Source: Prochlorococcus sp. AG-442-N17 (GTDB lineage Bacteria; Cyanobacteriota; Cyanobacteriia; PCC-6307; Cyanobiaceae). Taken from it: a DNA stretch of 64,000 bases. The DNA is taken from NCBI GenBank assembly GCA_003212375.1, contig QCPY01000002.1, positions 35,785 to 99,784 on the forward strand, read 5' to 3'. A program made the translations under genes and the position numbers. Positions within the stretch are counted from its first letter, which is position 1; every line of letters starts with the position of its first letter. Shown piece after piece: positions 26,331 through 34,021 of this stretch. A model generated the notes under the pieces. The model worked only from the letters and a program-made list of their open reading frames with translations, searched no databases and was not told the origin of the DNA.

Positions 26331-26441
26331 TCAATTGTTGTTGATTTTGTTCTGAGTCAATATTTTTTGATAATGTTTATAGAGATCAATTTCATCTTGA
26401 TATTCACTAGCTAAACCAAGATTAAGTCGTGCTAAAAGCAT
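26331..26441 (-). CDS. Shortened paralogue of the 45.3-kb small gene (36 aa)
   Basis: MLLARLNLGLASEYQDEIDL... matches residues 12 onward of the 48-aa protein at 45324. The DNA upstream also matches (CTACAGGAATTAAAGGATAATG against CTACAGAAAACAAAGGATAATG) but carries TAG and TAA in the old N-terminal frame. So this is either a gene restarting at the internal Met or a dying copy. Confidence 0.5.
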   Translation of the reverse strand: MLLARLNLGLASEYQDEIDLYKHYQKILTQNKINNN

Positions 26442-26503
26442 TATCCTTTAATTCCTGTAGTACTAAATTGGAATCATTATTGTTGCTGGTGATCTAATAC
26501 TAA

Positions 26504-26671
26504 CTATTTAAGTTTAAGTTTTAGTTTTCTGGAAAGTCTTTGGAGAGCAGTCCAATTTGCGTTTTTCCATTGGATTAATATAACCAGTTGTTACTTTTTA
26601 TTAGGAGTCAAGTTATATTTCTTTAAAAGTTTACCTAGTGCTATTGAGTTAATAAAGTTATAAGTAGTCAT
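26504..26671 (-). pseudogene. Small hypothetical gene interrupted by TAA
   Basis: MTTYNFINSIALGKLLKKYN runs 26 codons to TAA, then the same frame stays open for 28 codons (QLVILIQWKNANWTALQRLS...) to TAG. Both halves have coding character. The simplest reading is one nonsense mutation in a 55-codon gene; a true short protein is possible. Confidence 0.45.
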
Positions 26672-26789
26672 TTTTAAAACTTTAATTTAAAAACTTTTTC
26701 ATAGTCTTATAAAATTTAAAAGATTTTTTTCTGGTATTTGTAAAAAGAACAACAAGTTTCATTCAAAAAATATTATTACAATAATAAAT

Positions 26790-27023
26790 ATGAATAAAAT
26801 TATGCCTCAAAATCCCTTCCATCTTTATTGGAATAAAGGTTGGTCCTTTCTCTTTTATCTTGAGGGAGGTACTCCTAAAATTGAAGCTAGTGGATTTGGC
26901 ATCGCTATGACTACAGATATTAAGAAGGGAGAATCACCTTCACAAACAGCAGATAGATTAGTTTTTAAAGAGCAACAGAATAGAAAATCAAGATACTATT
27001 CATGGATAAGATCAATAAATTAA
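26790..27023 (+). CDS. Hypothetical protein (77 aa)
   Basis: MNKIMPQNPFHLYWNKGWSF... is aromatic-rich at the N-terminus and ends LVFKEQQNRKSRYYSWIRSIN. It is the first of three closely spaced small genes (13 bp, then 8-base overlap). Not recognised. Confidence 0.6.
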   Translation: MNKIMPQNPFHLYWNKGWSFLFYLEGGTPKIEASGFGIAMTTDIKKGESPSQTADRLVFKEQQNRKSRYYSWIRSIN

Positions 27024-27035
27024 TCCTTTTCTACA

Positions 27036-27167
27036 ATGAAAACTCCAGACAGTCAAAAAAAAGCTATTGATGAAATAGTGCAAATAATTCAAGATTTTCA
27101 ATATAATGATGAACTTAGTGACAAATATAAAAGAGAAATTTTAGACCAAGATAAAATATATGAGTGA
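27036..27167 (+). CDS. Small acidic hypothetical protein (43 aa)
   Basis: MKTPDSQKKAIDEIVQIIQD... is fully helical and charged. Its last 8 bases overlap the start of the next ORF, so the two are likely co-translated. Confidence 0.55.
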   Translation: MKTPDSQKKAIDEIVQIIQDFQYNDELSDKYKREILDQDKIYE

Positions 27168-27396
27168 AGCACATTGGCCAATAATTTCTAATAGATCAGA
27201 AGTTAAAAGATTTATTAATAACGATAAGAGTATTGAAGGCTTCTTCAAGAATATGTTTATTGAACCGAACAATAGTTCGATTATCAGGAAAAGAATCTCC
27301 ATTAATGACAAAAAAATTTTATTGGAAATAGATATGGCTAGGAAAATTAATAAAGGATTACTCTCTAAAGGTTGGAGAAAAACTAAAGTAGTTTAG
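27160..27396 (+). CDS. DUF1651-like hypothetical protein (78 aa)
   Basis: MSEAHWPIISNRSEVKRFIN... ends ARKINKGLLSKGWRKTKVV; an Ala-initiated helix followed by GWRK near the C-terminus is the pattern of DUF1651 small proteins of marine picocyanobacteria and also of the 82-aa protein at 36.95 kb. Family placement is tentative. Confidence 0.55.
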   Translation: MSEAHWPIISNRSEVKRFINNDKSIEGFFKNMFIEPNNSSIIRKRISINDKKILLEIDMARKINKGLLSKGWRKTKVV

Positions 27397-27419
27397 CAAG
27401 TTGTTTGTAGTTGAAAAAT

Positions 27420-27455
27420 GTTCTAAAAACCGTTCTTAAAACTGTTCTAACAAAA
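27420..27455 (+). repeat. 12-bp imperfect tandem triplet
   Basis: GTTCTAAAAACC, GTTCTTAAAACT and GTTCTAACAAAA follow head to tail, 23 bases after the previous stop codon. It could be a protein-binding array or a slippage product. Confidence 0.6.
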
Positions 27456-27505
27456 AATTTCTCATTTCAAACCTAATTTTAAATCTTAAATGCAGGGGGT
27501 TATCT

Positions 27506-27628
27506 ATGACTTATCCAGCGATCCAAAAGAATATCTTAAACATTTCAGTAAAACATGAGAGTGCATGTTCCATTTTTATGGAGAAAAGAGATAGAAACAT
27601 TTCAGAGAGAATAGAACTAGTTATTTGA
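27506..27628 (+). CDS. Small hypothetical protein (40 aa)
   Basis: ATG preceded by CAGGGGG at a fair RBS distance; MTYPAIQKNILNISVKHESA has one cysteine and a charged C-terminal half. Could be real; no homologue recalled. Confidence 0.45.
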   Translation: MTYPAIQKNILNISVKHESACSIFMEKRDRNISERIELVI

Positions 27629-27739
27629 TGCGGTTGTTATAAGCGAGGGGAATATATTTTACTTAAGAAACAAACTCCAAATTTATAAACTTTGAATTTC
27701 AGTTTTAAATATGAGTAAATACATTTGCTTTGATAAATA

Positions 27740-27890
27740 ATGAGAAAAAATTGCTCGTCATCAACTTCAGCAGATATCAAAATTAAAAAACATGCAAGAC
27801 TAATATTTGAAATAAAAGCAATGTAAAGATGAAGAACCTGTTATCTATCCATTAACTGGTAGCCCCTCCAATTACAACGAAGATTATTAA
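27740..27890 (+). pseudogene. Frameshifted small gene (about 50 codons)
   Basis: MRKNCSSSTSADIKIKKHARLIFEIKAM ends at TAA, but skipping one base at the end of that segment opens KDEEPVIYPLTGSPSNYNED to a natural stop. The two pieces have coding character and total about 50 codons. Interpreted as a single-base insertion. Confidence 0.5.
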
Positions 27891-28034
27891 CTAATTTGTT
27901 AACTAAAGGTTTTACAATATTAATAAGAATCGGAGCGCTAACGGCAACCAAAGACATAGTAGTAGCATTAGTAATAGAGAAATAGCATGGACATTTGGAA
28001 TGTAATGCTCCTTATAAATTTGCGTCTTCATAAT

Positions 28035-28124
28035 CTATTTAGCTTTCTTAAGTTTGAATTCTCTTCTGACCAAAAGTCCTATTACAACAACACACATATT
28101 CATTAGAAAAACGTCTAATGGCAT
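28035..28124 (-). CDS. Possible one-span membrane peptide (29 aa)
   Basis: MPLDVFLMNMCVVVIGLLVR followed by REFKLKKAK: hydrophobic helix plus basic tail, as in the other tiny membrane genes here. Small size limits certainty. Confidence 0.4.
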   Translation of the reverse strand: MPLDVFLMNMCVVVIGLLVRREFKLKKAK

Positions 28125-28309
28125 TTAAAAAAAGTCTCTACTTAATTAATAGCAAGAATATAAATGATTGAATCAAGAAAAGTACATAAATATTCAGGGA
28201 GAGTAATTACGGGTTAAAAAGCGAGGATTAAAAAGTTTAATCTAATACTGACAAATATTTAAAAAATCAATACCATAAATTTATATATATATTTTAGGAA
28301 TTCAAATTC

Positions 28310-28738
28310 ATGATTAAGAATCTATTAATAGCATTAGCATTTTCGTTGATGCTTATCAACCCAAGCATTTCTATAGCTGCAGAATCTTCTGTAGATGTAC
28401 AAGAAGTTTTTGTAGGTTCTGAGACTATGGATGGAGATGCTCTTAAATATCCAAAAGGCAAAGCGGAAATAAGATTACAACGAGTCGAGCTAGCTGAGGG
28501 AGGAATAGTCCCGCTTCACTCCCATCCAATCCCATTATTAGGTAATGTTGAGCAGGGTACTATTATTGTCAAAAGAGAAGGGATGGAAGATATCACCTAT
28601 TCAGAAGGTGATTCTTTTATAGTTGGACCAAAGACACCAAAACACACAATGGGTAACGCTAAAAGTGATAAGGCAGTTGTTTGGTTTGCGGCAATAGGAG
28701 CAAAAGATGTTCCAATTCTTATTCCCGCCGAAGGATAG
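28310..28738 (+). CDS. Exported cupin-domain protein
   Basis: Residues 1-24 are a signal peptide with an AxA-type cleavage site (SIAAES). The mature part is a single cupin: VPLHSHPIPLLGNVEQGTII carries the HxH metal ligands and a following Gly-rich turn, and YSEGDSFIVGPKTPKHTMG carries the second motif with the third His. It probably sits in the periplasm and may bind a metal or small ligand. Enzymatic role unknown. AT-rich promoter with a TATATATA stretch lies just upstream. Confidence 0.85.
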   Translation: MIKNLLIALAFSLMLINPSISIAAESSVDVQEVFVGSETMDGDALKYPKGKAEIRLQRVELAEGGIVPLHSHPIPLLGNVEQGTIIVKREGMEDITYSEGDSFIVGPKTPKHTMGNAKSDKAVVWFAAIGAKDVPILIPAEG

Positions 28739-28764
28739 TTATAACTTTAAATCAATTTATTTTA

Positions 28765-28806
28765 TTGACAGTTGATCTAAAGTAGAGGGATCAAACCCTC
28801 TTTTAA
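28765..28806 (+). promoter_or_regulatory. Conserved short-leader promoter element, copy 1
   Basis: TTGACAGTTGATCTAAAGTA, then GAGGG-ATCAAA-CCCTC hairpin and TTTTAA, directly before the ATG. The same order (TTGACAGTCGGTCTAAAATA, then GGGCATTAGCACC and TTTTTA) precedes the ATG at 45587 at the same distance. A hairpin this close to the start may control translation. Confidence 0.5.
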
Positions 28807-28962
28807 ATGGCAAATCTAGATCAAAAAACGATATTAATAGAAAAGGCTTATAAAGAAATTAAAGAAATTTGTACTAAATTCCAAGACGAATCTGGAGCTT
28901 CAGATATGGAAATAAAAACTTTATCAAGAGAACTTTCTAGGGTTTTGGAAAAAGAAAATTAA
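28807..28962 (+). CDS. Small helical hypothetical protein (51 aa)
   Basis: MANLDQKTILIEKAYKEIKE... has a single cysteine and is otherwise helical and acidic. First of three small genes packed end to end (next ATG directly follows its stop). No domain recognised. Confidence 0.6.
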   Translation: MANLDQKTILIEKAYKEIKEICTKFQDESGASDMEIKTLSRELSRVLEKEN

Positions 28963-29076
28963 ATGGAATTACTACATCAAATATTTCCTCCTTGGCATAT
29001 TTATCTAGATGTTTTTCTTATTGGTATTGGTTTATATGTTTACCTAAGAATTACTAAAAAAATAAATACAAAATAA
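28963..29076 (+). CDS. Small membrane peptide (37 aa)
   Basis: MELLHQIFPPWHIYLDVFLI... has one span (LDVFLIGIGLYVYLRI) and a basic tail TKKINTK. Its ATG abuts the stop of the preceding gene, so it is likely translated from the same mRNA. Confidence 0.6.
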   Translation: MELLHQIFPPWHIYLDVFLIGIGLYVYLRITKKINTK

Positions 29077-29226
29077 ATGTATCGCTTTCTACTCCCACCA
29101 CTTTTCAAAGTATTCAATAAAAGTACTTTCTTTTCATCACTGAATCAAAATAACTGCCCTGTTTTAGACACTGAAGATATTAAAAAGCAAGAACAAAAAA
29201 AAGCTATTGAAAAATTATACCCATAA
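29077..29226 (+). CDS. Small hypothetical protein (49 aa)
   Basis: MYRFLLPPLFKVFNKSTFFS... follows the membrane peptide with no gap. N-terminal half is hydrophobic and aromatic; C-terminal half is charged (DTEDIKKQEQKKAIEKLYP). Likely the third gene of the same operon. Confidence 0.55.
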   Translation: MYRFLLPPLFKVFNKSTFFSSLNQNNCPVLDTEDIKKQEQKKAIEKLYP

Positions 29227-29296
29227 ACCTTAATTAGAAATTTCTTAGGTCATTTTTGCTTTATAAGACGTTCCAGTTTGCCCTGTGCCTCCGATC

Positions 29297-29335
29297 ACTT
29301 TCCTAAAAAGAAACTTTAATGGATAATAAATTTAT
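29297..29335 (+). repeat. Dispersed island repeat R1, copy c
   Basis: ACTTTCCTAAAAAGAAACTT then TAATGGATAATAAATTTATG. Upstream bases (GCC...CCGATC) also resemble those before copy e. The ATG inside opens a 28-codon frame (MDNKFMKKGFGNSS...) that could be a fused remnant of another gene. Confidence 0.75.
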
Positions 29336-29514
29336 GAAAAAAGGTTTTGGTAACTCTTCACAAAAGTCCAAAAAATCGCTGAAATCCATTACTAATAATA
29401 GTTAGCAAATAAATAATATTTCTAGATTGGATTTCAAAAAAATTTTAACCGCTTTATTCAGAATATGCTCAAAAAAATTTCGATGATAATAAATAAATGA
29501 AATCTGATAAACAT

Positions 29515-30738
29515 CTAGTTAAATAAAAGTTTTTTTAAATATGAAAAGTTTGATAATTCTAAAGCAGTATAATTTTCAGAAGAAATTCTTATCAATATTA
29601 AAGACAATATATTTTTTATTACATTAATTTTTTTTGTATGATTGAAAGTCTTTAAATCAAAAGAAAAATTAATTTGACATATTCTATGAGAGTCGCATAT
29701 CGGAATACACATTTCTTTTCCTATTGAAATAAATTGATCAATGGAATAGGACATGAATTCATCACTAGGAATATCTGGTAAAGTAAAATCTTCAAGAATT
29801 CCTTTTTTATATGGAATGAAAATAATAATATTTGATTTTAAATATGAAAAACTCTCATAATCAAATTTTGTTATTGAATTATCTAAAGTTTTTAAGACAA
29901 TATCCTTAGTATTTATTCCTGAAACTTGAAACAAATAATCTCCTCCAATGCCAAAACCTCCTACTCTTGGTGACATGTCAATAATTCTTGGAACCGGGTC
30001 TTGTTCTTCAACAATAAATTCTAAATGTATGAAAAATTTTTTTGAATTAGAGAATTGATGTAAAAAACTTTTAATTTTTTTACTTATATACTCAATATAT
30101 GAGTGATATTTATCTTTATCTAAATCTAGTGAATAAATAATATTACAACTATATTGATTCATTAACCTCCTCGATAAGAGCCAAGGATAAAAATGCGAGC
30201 CATTAACAAACCCCTCTAACGAATATTCCTTTCCTATATACTTTTGCTGAAAAAAATTATTATTATCTATATTACTTAAATCATTCTTTAAGATAACATC
30301 AGAAATCCCTCTGCTTCCAGAACCTAAACGTGGCTTTTTAATAAATTTAATTTTTTTAGTAAAGTTATAATCAATCTCTGTAAAAACATTTTCACCTAAA
30401 AATGACAAATATAAAAACTTATCGATTAATAAATATAATAATTCATTATCTGGTAAGAGTAATAGTTCAATTTGCTTATAATTGACTTTTAGTTCGTATG
30501 CTATTTTTATGGCAAAATCTGAACACCAAGATATAAAATAAAAAACACTAAAACATTCTTTTTTAATTATGAATTTTATATCATCTGAAGAAAAGATTTT
30601 AAAACCATGATTTGCCAAATAACATTTTGGATCATCATCTACGATAAATAAATTTGAATTAGACGTTAAATTATTAGTTATTAAGTTCGCAAAATCTAAA
30701 GAAAATTTAGATCCTGGAGATAAAATATAATTTATCAC
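29515..30738 (-). CDS. ATP-grasp carboxylate-amine ligase-like protein
   Basis: ATP-grasp enzymes couple ATP hydrolysis to joining a carboxylate and an amine. The fold is recognisable: FIKKPRLGSGSRGI (nucleotide-clamp Lys and Gly/Ser-rich loop, about 132-145), then FIHLEFIVEEQDPVPRIIDMSPRVGG (metal- and ATP-binding Glu/Asp and the final loop, about 236-261). The C-terminal 140 residues are a lid or substrate domain. It is the last gene of a four-gene overlapping operon and may attach an amino acid or peptide to a sugar or small metabolite. Substrate unknown. Confidence 0.8.
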   Translation of the reverse strand: MINYILSPGSKFSLDFANLITNNLTSNSNLFIVDDDPKCYLANHGFKIFSSDDIKFIIKKECFSVFYFISWCSDFAIKIAYELKVNYKQIELLLLPDNELLYLLIDKFLYLSFLGENVFTEIDYNFTKKIKFIKKPRLGSGSRGISDVILKNDLSNIDNNNFFQQKYIGKEYSLEGFVNGSHFYPWLLSRRLMNQYSCNIIYSLDLDKDKYHSYIEYISKKIKSFLHQFSNSKKFFIHLEFIVEEQDPVPRIIDMSPRVGGFGIGGDYLFQVSGINTKDIVLKTLDNSITKFDYESFSYLKSNIIIFIPYKKGILEDFTLPDIPSDEFMSYSIDQFISIGKEMCIPICDSHRICQINFSFDLKTFNHTKKINVIKNILSLILIRISSENYTALELSNFSYLKKLLFN

Positions 30739-31349
30739 TTTATTATTGTAATAGTCTTTTCATACAAATATTTATTTTTAGATATGATTATCCTACTAGA
30801 GATAGGTTCAAATAATCCAATAATATCTGATAATTCTGAATAGAAATATTTTTCCTCTTCATAGTCAACATCTTTAGTTAATAAATTAAAAGCCATGGCT
30901 TTTGAACAGACCCTATATAAAGAGACAAGCAAATTATCTCTATAATCCTTAGTAACAAAACTACTACTTAATAAACCTGATGCTACACAATAATCATAAG
31001 AATTTTCCTCTAAATTGGTTGGGAAATCATCTTGACTATGCATAAAACTACAAGTATCGATGTTATCAAATCTTTTTATGGCATACTCTATAAAATTCAA
31101 ATTAACATCACATCCTAAATATTCAAAAGTATTAATCGATCTCATATCATTTAAATAATTAAATAAATCTCCTCTACCACATCCAAGATCTAGCAATGTA
31201 AAATACTCTTTAAATTGAAAATAGTTTATAAGTTCTTGAAAACGAATTTCTTGCTTTCCGCTAGCCCAACCAATAGATTTTAATGAATTTATTCCATATT
31301 TTTCTATTAATCGATCATAGTGATCTGATATAGATTGGTGGCTACTCAT
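30735..31349 (-). CDS. Class I SAM-dependent methyltransferase
   Basis: The SAM-binding motif YFTLLDLGCGRGDLFNYL is at about residues 44-61, and the next strand ends GCDVNLNFIEYA. The C-terminal part (DYCVASGLLSSSF) has the acidic and hydrophobic post-motif segments of the family. 204 aa is typical. Overlaps the genes on both sides (4 and 8 bases), so it belongs to the operon. Methyl acceptor unknown. Confidence 0.85.
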   Translation of the reverse strand: MSSHQSISDHYDRLIEKYGINSLKSIGWASGKQEIRFQELINYFQFKEYFTLLDLGCGRGDLFNYLNDMRSINTFEYLGCDVNLNFIEYAIKRFDNIDTCSFMHSQDDFPTNLEENSYDYCVASGLLSSSFVTKDYRDNLLVSLYRVCSKAMAFNLLTKDVDYEEEKYFYSELSDIIGLFEPISSRIIISKNKYLYEKTITIIK

Positions 31350-32142
31350 TTTTCTTTAATTTATGGCAAAGGTTAATAAGATTTTCATTCAAAACTAGTT
31401 CTAATTTTTTTTCAGGAAGTGAATTGGCTAGCTTATTTTTCACGAAGTCAATAACATCTCCAGGACATTGATAAGGATAATCGCTACCAATTAGAATCTT
31501 CTGTTCTAGATTCAAGCATAGGTCTATTATGGTCAATTCATGAAGTAATCCCTTTCTTTTAGTGATTGTGTAGGACAAGTCAATCCAACAATTTTTTTTA
31601 TGCCGTATAAGTTGACTAAATTCAAGCATTTTTATATCAAATCCGTGAAGAAAAATGAAATCGTTATCATTATAATTGTCAATTTTATCTAATAAATTAA
31701 AAATTGTATTTTCTTTGTATAGCTGTTTTGTTGACCAAGGATATGTACAAATAAAGCCTGCTAAACCTTTTTCAGCAACAAATTCAAGAAATCTTTGAAA
31801 CCTATTTGACTCGAACAAGAAATTATCAGATAGTAATCTTGGATGATATTTTATGCCAATAATATTTAGATCCGAAATAAGCTTGTTATCAATATTTATT
31901 TTATGTAAGTCATCACTATATGGTAGTACATTATAAAGATCAGTATTTTGTGAATAATCAATCAGGGTTTCCATTGAACTTATAACTTTTTTAATACTTA
32001 ATCCTGGTAAATATGTATTTACTAAGCAAGTCACTCTAGTAGAAGAAAGCTTAGATTTATAATCCTTAAAATCTGATATTTCTATAAAATGTACATTGCT
32101 ATCAGATATTTTTTTCATATTAGGTTCTCTATTTCCTGACAT
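31342..32142 (-). CDS. Amidohydrolase-family TIM-barrel hydrolase (metal-dependent)
   Basis: KYHPRLLSDN, FICTYPWSTKQ, FLHGFDIKMLEF and ILIGSDYPYQCPGD are the strand-end metal-binding segments of the amidohydrolase_2/ACMSD-like fold (GSDYP carries the conserved Asp). The N-terminus lacks the usual HxH, so metal binding may be reduced or altered. It overlaps the PhyH gene by 28 bases and the methyltransferase by 8. It may hydrolyse or decarboxylate an intermediate made by the pathway. Could instead be non-catalytic. Confidence 0.7.
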   Translation of the reverse strand: MSGNREPNMKKISDSNVHFIEISDFKDYKSKLSSTRVTCLVNTYLPGLSIKKVISSMETLIDYSQNTDLYNVLPYSDDLHKINIDNKLISDLNIIGIKYHPRLLSDNFLFESNRFQRFLEFVAEKGLAGFICTYPWSTKQLYKENTIFNLLDKIDNYNDNDFIFLHGFDIKMLEFSQLIRHKKNCWIDLSYTITKRKGLLHELTIIDLCLNLEQKILIGSDYPYQCPGDVIDFVKNKLANSLPEKKLELVLNENLINLCHKLKKNE

Positions 32143-32837
32143 ACCTTCGTAACAGAATCTATTGTTTTTTGTGTCGTAACAGACAAACTATTTATAATAT
32201 CTTTTCTTAAACTTAAGTTATTTGGAGACCAATATCTTAACTGCAAAGTAATCTGCCCTTTTTTAATGGGATTACTTTTATGAATAAGGTCATGGTTAAA
32301 TATTAATGCAGATCCTCTTTCTATTGAAATTGGATTGTAATTTTCATCCTTTTCATACTCTTCTCCAACTATTTTTAGGCCCCAATATGGATCCTTTTTT
32401 ACAGTTACTGTCTCTCTTCCTTTAAATATATTTAGTCTTCCTTGATCACTTAAAGGTAACCATATAATAATACCTTTTGCATTTGGACCTAGTATCCAAA
32501 AATCTTTATGAGGAGGGGCCGAGAATTTACTATTAAGTGAATTATCTATTCGTATTTGTGGGGAAGTCCATTTTAAAGGACTTTTTAAGTGTTCATTTAT
32601 TAAATTTTGGAAATCTTGATCAAATTTTTTATATGTAAAAGATGTAAGATTTATAGATTGGTTAAAAAGTTCAAAGGCATCTCTAAGATTCTCAGTAAGT
32701 GGATTTTTAGACAGTTCGATACCTCCTCTGGAAGATCTATTTATAATACCTAGGTTGTAATATCTATCTATCGTTAAAAGCTCTACAGTTAATTCTTCTA
32801 AGATTTTCAAATCAAACTTATAAATTCTTAAATCCAT
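32115..32837 (-). CDS. PhyH-type Fe(II)/2-oxoglutarate dioxygenase
   Basis: Family hydroxylates or desaturates small metabolites. The facial triad is visible: His110-x-Asp112 in PPHKDFW and a distal His186 in FNHDLIHKSNP, with Arg201 in LQLRYW for 2-oxoglutarate. The middle IIIWLPLSDQGRL is the usual core strand. First gene of the overlapping four-gene operon; the PseG gene ends 270 bp upstream on the same strand. Substrate unknown, perhaps a sugar or amino-acid derivative. Confidence 0.82.
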   Translation of the reverse strand: MDLRIYKFDLKILEELTVELLTIDRYYNLGIINRSSRGGIELSKNPLTENLRDAFELFNQSINLTSFTYKKFDQDFQNLINEHLKSPLKWTSPQIRIDNSLNSKFSAPPHKDFWILGPNAKGIIIWLPLSDQGRLNIFKGRETVTVKKDPYWGLKIVGEEYEKDENYNPISIERGSALIFNHDLIHKSNPIKKGQITLQLRYWSPNNLSLRKDIINSLSVTTQKTIDSVTKVCQEIENLI

Positions 32838-33109
32838 CTATTATTTGTTCATACATTAACCACAATCTTATCACTATTAACTATTTCGGATAATGGAAAA
32901 TGCAATACATATATATTATAGATTGTATAGACTACAAAAGATTCTTAGAAGTTCAATCGATTTAAAGGTTAATTAAAATTATTTAACTTTGAAAAAATCA
33001 ATATTTAAAATCATAGGAATAATTTATATCCAAACCTGAAATCTATTTTTAAGAGAAACATTCCTCAGAATAATTATTGTAAAGATATGATATAAATTCT
33101 CTAAATTTT
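32838..33109. other. Gap between sugar genes and dioxygenase operon
   Basis: No ORF. Contains the AT-rich promoter region (for example TATATATATTATAGATTGTATAG) that probably drives the dioxygenase operon separately from PseI/PseG. Confidence 0.4.
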
Positions 33110-33985
33110 TTATATTTTTTTTAATTTAATTAAATAAATTACTTCATTCAATATACGCTCCATTCCTTTTTTATCAATAATTAATGAGGCTGCTCTGGCT
33201 GTTATCTTTTTTTGAGAGATTGAAGGAATTAAAATCTTCTCACCAATCCCTAAAATAGCTTTCGCTTTAAGGAGCTTATTGGCTAATCTATTTTCAGCTT
33301 GTGTTTGTGGGATCACCCAAACCGGTTTAGCAAGACTCATAAGTTCAAGAAGTGTCATTCCACCATTAGTAATAGCCCAATCACATGAAGCCATTATTTG
33401 GGGTAAATTATTTGGGTTTTTGAAAACTTTAAAGTTAAAGTTTTCAGAAGATATTTCTCTTTTATTAAAAGGTCCTTGAATAAGTTTAACTGACTGGTTT
33501 TTATTTGCTAAATATCTTGATACTTTTAATGATCTATTTAATATATCCGCACCGCCAATACAAACTAAAACACCTTTCTTTTCAATATTTGTAGAAATAC
33601 TAGCAATATCATTCCTTATAATGCAATACTCAAAACCTTCTTTGTGAAACGTTCCTATATTTGCATTTTCTTGTTCATTAACATTAATTGTAAGATCAGG
33701 TATGCACTTTGATTGCCAATCTAAGCCAACTATTATCGAATCTGTATTTCTAAGTTCCTTAAATAAGGAATCATTTGCTGAAGGGAGATCTAGTAAGAAT
33801 ACATCTGGTTTAAAAACATCATCATTTTTTAGAAAATTAGATTTTTTTATTTTGTTATTTATTATTAGTGAAACATAATAACCACTATCTATTAAAAATT
33901 CTGAAAGTGAAGTGCTTCTTTTGATATGACCATAACCTAATTGCGAATTCCCTTCTGCAAACAATGTAAATTTGTACTTATCCAT
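33110..33985 (-). CDS. PseG-like UDP-sugar hydrolase/glycosyltransferase-fold protein
   Basis: PseG removes UDP from UDP-2,4-diacetamido-trideoxy-altropyranose in pseudaminic acid synthesis. The N-terminus holds the hallmark GYGHIKRS (catalytic His20, Arg23), and the C-terminal GT-B domain holds ITNGGMTLLELMSLAKPVWV for nucleotide binding. Length (291 aa) is right. Adjacent to the PseI-like gene (36 bp), it supports a nonulosonic-acid step. Other GT-B sugar enzymes share these features. Confidence 0.82.
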   Translation of the reverse strand: MDKYKFTLFAEGNSQLGYGHIKRSTSLSEFLIDSGYYVSLIINNKIKKSNFLKNDDVFKPDVFLLDLPSANDSLFKELRNTDSIIVGLDWQSKCIPDLTINVNEQENANIGTFHKEGFEYCIIRNDIASISTNIEKKGVLVCIGGADILNRSLKVSRYLANKNQSVKLIQGPFNKREISSENFNFKVFKNPNNLPQIMASCDWAITNGGMTLLELMSLAKPVWVIPQTQAENRLANKLLKAKAILGIGEKILIPSISQKKITARAASLIIDKKGMERILNEVIYLIKLKKI

Positions 33986-34021
33986 AAAGTTAATAAGGAT
34001 ATCTTGAAAATATCTTAAAAT

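Noticed and set aside
27841-27957. 38-aa minus-strand frame MSLVAVSAPILINIVKPLVN
   Set aside because: It runs antisense over the 27740 pseudogene and has no RBS; the hydrophobic look may be chance.
29321-29407. 28-aa frame MDNKFMKKGFGNSS... opened by R1 copy c
   Set aside because: Part of the start comes from the repeat itself, and a TAG ends it early; probably a fragment of another gene.
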